NCBI GenBank assembly: GCA_014384665.1
Contig: JACNFI010000023.1
Coordinates: 1 to 7,679, forward strand
Direction of reading: 5' to 3'
From: Candidatus Cloacimonadota bacterium
Lineage (GTDB): Bacteria; Cloacimonadota; Cloacimonadia; JGIOTU-2
DNA: 7,679 nucleotides
Shown here piece by piece: positions 5,620 through 7,679 of this stretch; the first letter of the stretch is position 1; each line of letters starts with the position of its first letter. The notes beneath the pieces are model-generated. The model had not been told where the DNA came from and searched no databases. It saw only the letters and a list, made by a program, of their open reading frames with translations. Made by a program: the position numbers and the translations under genes.

Positions 5620-5946
5620 ATGCCTTCAAGTAGCCTAACCCCCTCTGCAGCTGACCAGGAAGATTTTGTATCAATGGCAATGAATACAGCTATAAAAAAT
5701 GATCAGATTTTGGATAATGCCTATAGAGTGCTTGGAATAGAATTTATGGCAGCTGCACAAGCATTGGATTTCCGTGATTTTAATCCAGGTAAAGGAGTAT
5801 CCACAGCTAAAAAGGTGGTTAGAAAATATGTTGATTTCCTTGATGAAGACAGACCTTTATATCCTGACCACACAAAAATGAAAGAATTAGTTAAATCTTG
5901 TGAAATTTTAGAAAAAGTGGAAAAGTCTGTGGGAAGTTTGGGATAA
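5620..5946 (+). pseudogene. Lyase C-terminal fragment (tail 5), the most divergent
   Basis: The fifth copy of the lyase end, in frame from the leader MPSSSLTPSAAD through QEDFVSMAMN to the native stop. It differs from the intact gene at 15 of 97 residues (for example Gly to Ala after VSM, Phe to Asp after IKN). DNA divergence is uneven: 5656-5823 differs from the gene at about a quarter of positions, while 5824-5907 has a single mismatch. It keeps the catalytic Glu but lacks the rest of the enzyme. Similarity to the lyase 3' flank continues about 25 bases past the stop, around TCTCAACCACCGATACACT at 5952-5970. It could be the original gene end displaced by the insertions, or the remnant of a paralogous lyase. 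Confidence 0.85.
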
Positions 5947-6056
5947 ATTGGTCTCAACCACCGATACACTTCTAAAGGGAATGGAAAAAATTAACTAGAA
6001 ATATAGACCTTTTTATCAAAATGGTACTAAAGAATATTAAAAGGCTTTTCTCTTTC

Positions 6057-6314
6057 TTATTCTTCAGTCACTAAATAGACAGTATCATGTTGGCGGACAT
6101 GTTCCTTAACTTTCACTCCGATAGAATCGCCGATTTTTGCCTTTTCAATAGCATTCTCTTCAATATGAATTGAATCTACTTTCTGTGTGAAATCAGTGGT
6201 ATTTCCTTTAATATGGATTGTATCTCCTACTTTAAGTTCACCTTTTGTGATATCAATTCCAGCAACTGAAATGTGACCCCAGAAGTGAATAATTTTACCT
6301 ATCTCCTTTTCCAT
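6057..6314 (-). CDS. Small EF-Tu domain 2-like protein (translation elongation factor-like)
   Basis: An 85-residue protein resembling an isolated beta-barrel domain 2 of translational GTPases. It begins EKEIGKIIHFWGHISVAGI and carries the barrel signatures LKVGDTIHIKG (about 28-38) and AKIGDSIGVKV (about 59-69), ending DTVYLVTEE. There is no GTPase domain, so it is not an elongation factor itself; free-standing versions occur in bacteria and their function is not established to my knowledge. ATG 6314 is preceded by AGGAGA at 6319-6324 on the minus strand. It follows the slipin gene by 50 bases in the same direction and is probably cotranscribed. It converges on the lyase-tail array, 110 bases away. 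Confidence 0.8.
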   Translation of the reverse strand: MEKEIGKIIHFWGHISVAGIDITKGELKVGDTIHIKGNTTDFTQKVDSIHIEENAIEKAKIGDSIGVKVKEHVRQHDTVYLVTEE

Positions 6315-6331
6315 AATTTCTCCTTGTTTGC

Positions 6332-6350
6332 TTTGGCGATTGTTGCCAAA
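6332..6350 (-). other. Intercistronic inverted repeat
   Basis: TTTGGC (6332-6337) and GCCAAA (6345-6350) form a perfect 6-bp stem with a 7-base loop in the 50-bp gap between slipin and the EF-like gene. On the minus strand no U-tract follows it, so it is more likely a processing or stabilising hairpin than a terminator. On the plus strand it precedes a T-run but has no gene to terminate. Confidence 0.3.
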
Positions 6351-6364
6351 TCTTTTTTCCGAAA

Positions 6365-7123
6365 TTATTTGGTTTTAACTTCTTTTCCCAAAAATGCTTT
6401 CATTAAATCAATGGGAAGAGGAAACACTATAGTTGAATTCTTTTCTGAAGAAATTTCAGTGAGGGTTTGTAAGAATCTAAGCTGGATAGATGTAACATTT
6501 CTACTTAATATTTCAGCAGCTTGTGCAAGTTTTTCAGAAGCCTGGAATTCTCCTTCAGCATGGATTATCTTGGCTCTTCTCTCTCTTTCTGCTTCAGCCT
6601 GTTTTGCCATTGCTCTTTGCATAGTGGATGGGAGCTCTACATCTTTTACTTCAACAACACTAACCTTAATACCCCAGGGGTCAGTTTGTTCATCAATAAC
6701 CTTTTGAAGTTCCTGACTGATTTTTTCTCTTTGGGAAAGCAGGTCATCAAGTTCAGATTTTCCCAAGATATTTCTAAGGGTTGTTTGCGCAATTTGTGAG
6801 GTTGCTTGATAGTAGTTTTCAATTTTTACAACAGCATCTTCAGGATTGAGAACACGGAAATACACAACTGCATTAACCTTAACAGGCACATTATCTCTTG
6901 TAATAATGTCTTGAGGTGGCACATCCATAGTAACTGTTCGTAGTTCAATTTTTACCATTCTATCAATAAAAGGTATAAGTAAGAACAGTCCCGGACCCTT
7001 GGCTCTTAATAATCTTCCTAAACGGAAAACAACTCCTCGTTCATATTCTCTAACAATTCTGATAGCTTTGAATAGAACTATCAAAGCCAATATTATAATA
7101 ATAACAACGAAATTAAGACTCAT
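6365..7123 (-). CDS. Slipin/stomatin-type SPFH (band 7) membrane protein
   Basis: A 252-residue bacterial slipin. These proteins anchor in the cytoplasmic membrane, oligomerise and are linked to membrane microdomains and regulated proteolysis; the exact role is unknown. Residues 5-20 form one hydrophobic membrane segment. The SPFH domain follows, with VREYERGVVFRLGR (24-37), KGPGLFLLIPFID (42-54), a QDIITRDNVPVKVNAVVYFR block (71-90), the NYYQATSQIAQTTLRNILG region (103-121) and WGIKVSVVEVKDVELP (150-165). A charged Ala/Glu-rich coiled coil spans about 168-208, and IVFPLPIDL (232-240) is the usual C-terminal motif. The length is normal. ATG 7123 has GGAGG at 7131-7135. The frequent NfeD partner is not in the window; the EF-like gene follows instead. 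Confidence 0.95.
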   Translation of the reverse strand: MSLNFVVIIIILALIVLFKAIRIVREYERGVVFRLGRLLRAKGPGLFLLIPFIDRMVKIELRTVTMDVPPQDIITRDNVPVKVNAVVYFRVLNPEDAVVKIENYYQATSQIAQTTLRNILGKSELDDLLSQREKISQELQKVIDEQTDPWGIKVSVVEVKDVELPSTMQRAMAKQAEAERERRAKIIHAEGEFQASEKLAQAAEILSRNVTSIQLRFLQTLTEISSEKNSTIVFPLPIDLMKAFLGKEVKTK

Positions 7124-7152
7124 TTTTTTGCCTCCAACTTTTATTTTAAGTT

Positions 7153-7182
7153 ATAATATTATATAGTATAAATATATGTCAA
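7153..7182 (-). promoter_or_regulatory. Predicted promoter of the slipin operon
   Basis: On the minus strand, a perfect TTGACA (7177-7182) is followed after 18 bases by TATTAT (7153-7158), one mismatch from consensus. Transcription would start about 7146 and give a short leader of roughly 23 bases before ATG 7123. Confidence 0.5.
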
Positions 7183-7250
7183 CTTATTTTATAACTTTTT
7201 AATATATGCATACCGCCAAAATTTTAAAATTTTTGACTACTTTCTTTCCT

Positions 7251-7333
7251 GCGAGATGATATCATGCCTGAGGCAGATCTCAGCCTGAGGCTGATGAGCC
7301 TCTGGCTCACGCCTTTGGCGGAAATTATCTCGC
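7251..7333. repeat. Nested inverted-repeat element, first hairpin
   Basis: Outer arms GCGAGATGAT (7251-7260) and ATTATCTCGC (7324-7333) pair with one G-T wobble. Inside are two direct copies of GCCTGAGGC (7266-7274, 7283-7291) and several short perfect hairpins: CAGCC-tga-GGCTG, GAGGCT-gatg-AGCCTC, TGAGCC-tct-GGCTCA and CGCC-ttt-GGCG. In addition TTTGGCGG (7314-7321) pairs with CCGCCAAA at 7213-7220. The segment is far richer in GC than its flanks. It may be an intergenic palindromic element or a structured RNA. Confidence 0.6.
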
Positions 7334-7345
7334 TAATTCAAAGGA

Positions 7346-7442
7346 ATCCCGATTCATCCTTCGTAGTTCATCCTTCGTAGTTCATCCTTCGCAGTAGCCT
7401 GCTACGGAGAATGGATACTACGGAGAACGGGTAAATCGGGAT
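7346..7442. repeat. Large inverted-repeat element with 14-bp tandem repeats
   Basis: Perfect 9-bp outer arms ATCCCGATT (7346-7354) and AATCGGGAT (7434-7442) enclose three tandem 14-bp units TTCATCCTTCGTAG (7353-7366, 7367-7380, and 7381-7394 with one change). The other arm holds two related CTACGGAGAA units (7402-7411, 7418-7427), partly complementary to the first set, and the tip has GTAGC-ct-GCTAC. The whole could fold as one long imperfect hairpin, as expected of a MITE-like or BIME-like element. No terminal ORF or transposase is present. Confidence 0.65.
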
Positions 7443-7679
7443 GAAAGGCAGCCAATAGTCCTGATTTAGCGGGATATGATTCTATCTAACGGGGTGAATT
7501 TCGCGGGAGATACCTTTTAATAGTAAACTCATTTATAATTAGGATAAAAAACCATCCTTATGTTAAATACCAAAAGTATACTTACTTTTTATATAAAAAA
7601 TTTTTATTGAAAAATAACATTTCTCTTGACACGAAAATTTAAATGAAGTTTTTTTAATCAAATTTTTTTGAATAAAAAC

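Larger units (their letters stand above)
3484..5643 (+). repeat. Long tandem duplication, copy B (2160 bp)
   Basis: Second copy of the 1312-3471 unit, with lyase tail 3, MazEF copy 2, lyase tail 4 and HEPN-MNT copy 2. It ends just before the divergent lyase tail 5. Unlike in copy A, its first lyase tail is not attached to a full-length gene. Confidence 0.93.
7124..7679. other. Intergenic region without a recognisable gene
   Basis: No credible ORF is visible in these 556 bases. From the left it holds the slipin promoter, an AT palindrome (AAAATTTTAAAATTTT at 7217-7232), the GC-rich inverted-repeat island described separately, and then very AT-rich DNA from about 7515 to the end. TTGACA at 7626-7631 on the plus strand has no convincing -10 within the window. 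Confidence 0.7.

Noticed and set aside
1312..5946. CRISPR array or integron interpretation of the repeated lyase tails
   Set aside because: The repeats are ~300-bp coding fragments with kilobase gene cassettes between them; no short palindromic direct repeats, attC-like sites, integrase or cas genes are visible.
5947..6056. Possible terminator between the converging units, including AAAAGGCTTTT at 6039-6049
   Set aside because: The stem is short and AT-rich, with no GC-rich hairpin followed by a T-run in either direction, so the evidence is too weak to call it.
6273..6707. Plus-strand 144-codon open frame opposite the slipin and EF-like genes
   Set aside because: It is antisense to two well-recognised minus-strand genes, has no domain resemblance and no good ribosome binding site; it is a shadow frame.
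6521..6799. Plus-strand 92-codon open frame inside the slipin gene
   Set aside because: Antisense shadow of the slipin coding region with low-complexity Phe/Ser-rich translation.
7626..7658. Promoter-like TTGACA on the plus strand near the window end
   Set aside because: The nearest -10-like sequence (TTTAAT at 7653-7658) is 21 bases away, too far, and no gene follows within the window.

Overview
The window reads as a low-GC bacterial chromosome segment, probably from an uncultured anaerobe or a candidate phylum. That placement is a weak inference: it rests on AT-rich spacers, GGAGG-type ribosome binding sites, GTG and TTG starts, and a slipin paired with an EF-Tu-domain-2-like small protein. 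No rRNA, tRNA or CRISPR array is visible, and nothing fixes the lineage.

Left part (1-1602): one intact gene of the MIO-dependent aromatic amino acid ammonia-lyase family, closest in motifs to histidine ammonia-lyase (hutH-like). It probably starts at GTG 79 behind an AGGAGG site and encodes 507 residues.

Middle part (1312-5946): an alternating array. Copies of the last ~97 codons of the lyase gene are separated by toxin-antitoxin modules. The order is lyase tail 1 (the real gene end), MazEF-type pair, lyase tail 2, HEPN-MNT pair, lyase tail 3, MazEF, lyase tail 4, HEPN-MNT, lyase tail 5. The MazEF-tail-HEPN/MNT-tail unit occurs twice as a tandem duplication with a 2172-bp period. The 2160-bp copies (1312-3471 and 3484-5643) look identical and are separated by 12 unrelated bases. 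Tails 2/4 and 5 have diverged from tail 1 (about 89% and 85% amino-acid identity), so they were not made by the latest duplication. All tails share the reading frame and stop position. Recombination between any downstream tail and the real gene would therefore rebuild a full-length lyase while deleting the toxin-antitoxin cassettes in between.

The best explanation is that the cassettes entered by insertion with long target duplication, or brought a replacement gene end with them. The target gene stays intact, and addiction protects the array against loss. The tails could also act as silent donor sequences for the end of the lyase, which carries the catalytic QED motif; an 84-bp tract that is almost identical between otherwise divergent tails suggests gene conversion.

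Right part (6057-7123, minus strand): a likely two-gene operon, a slipin/stomatin-type SPFH membrane protein followed by an 85-residue EF-Tu-domain-2-like protein, with a recognisable promoter upstream. It converges on the array.

Right end (7124-7679): no gene seen. It holds a GC-rich island (about 7251-7514) of nested inverted repeats and three tandem 14-bp repeats, resembling an intergenic palindromic or MITE-like element or a structured RNA, within very AT-rich DNA.
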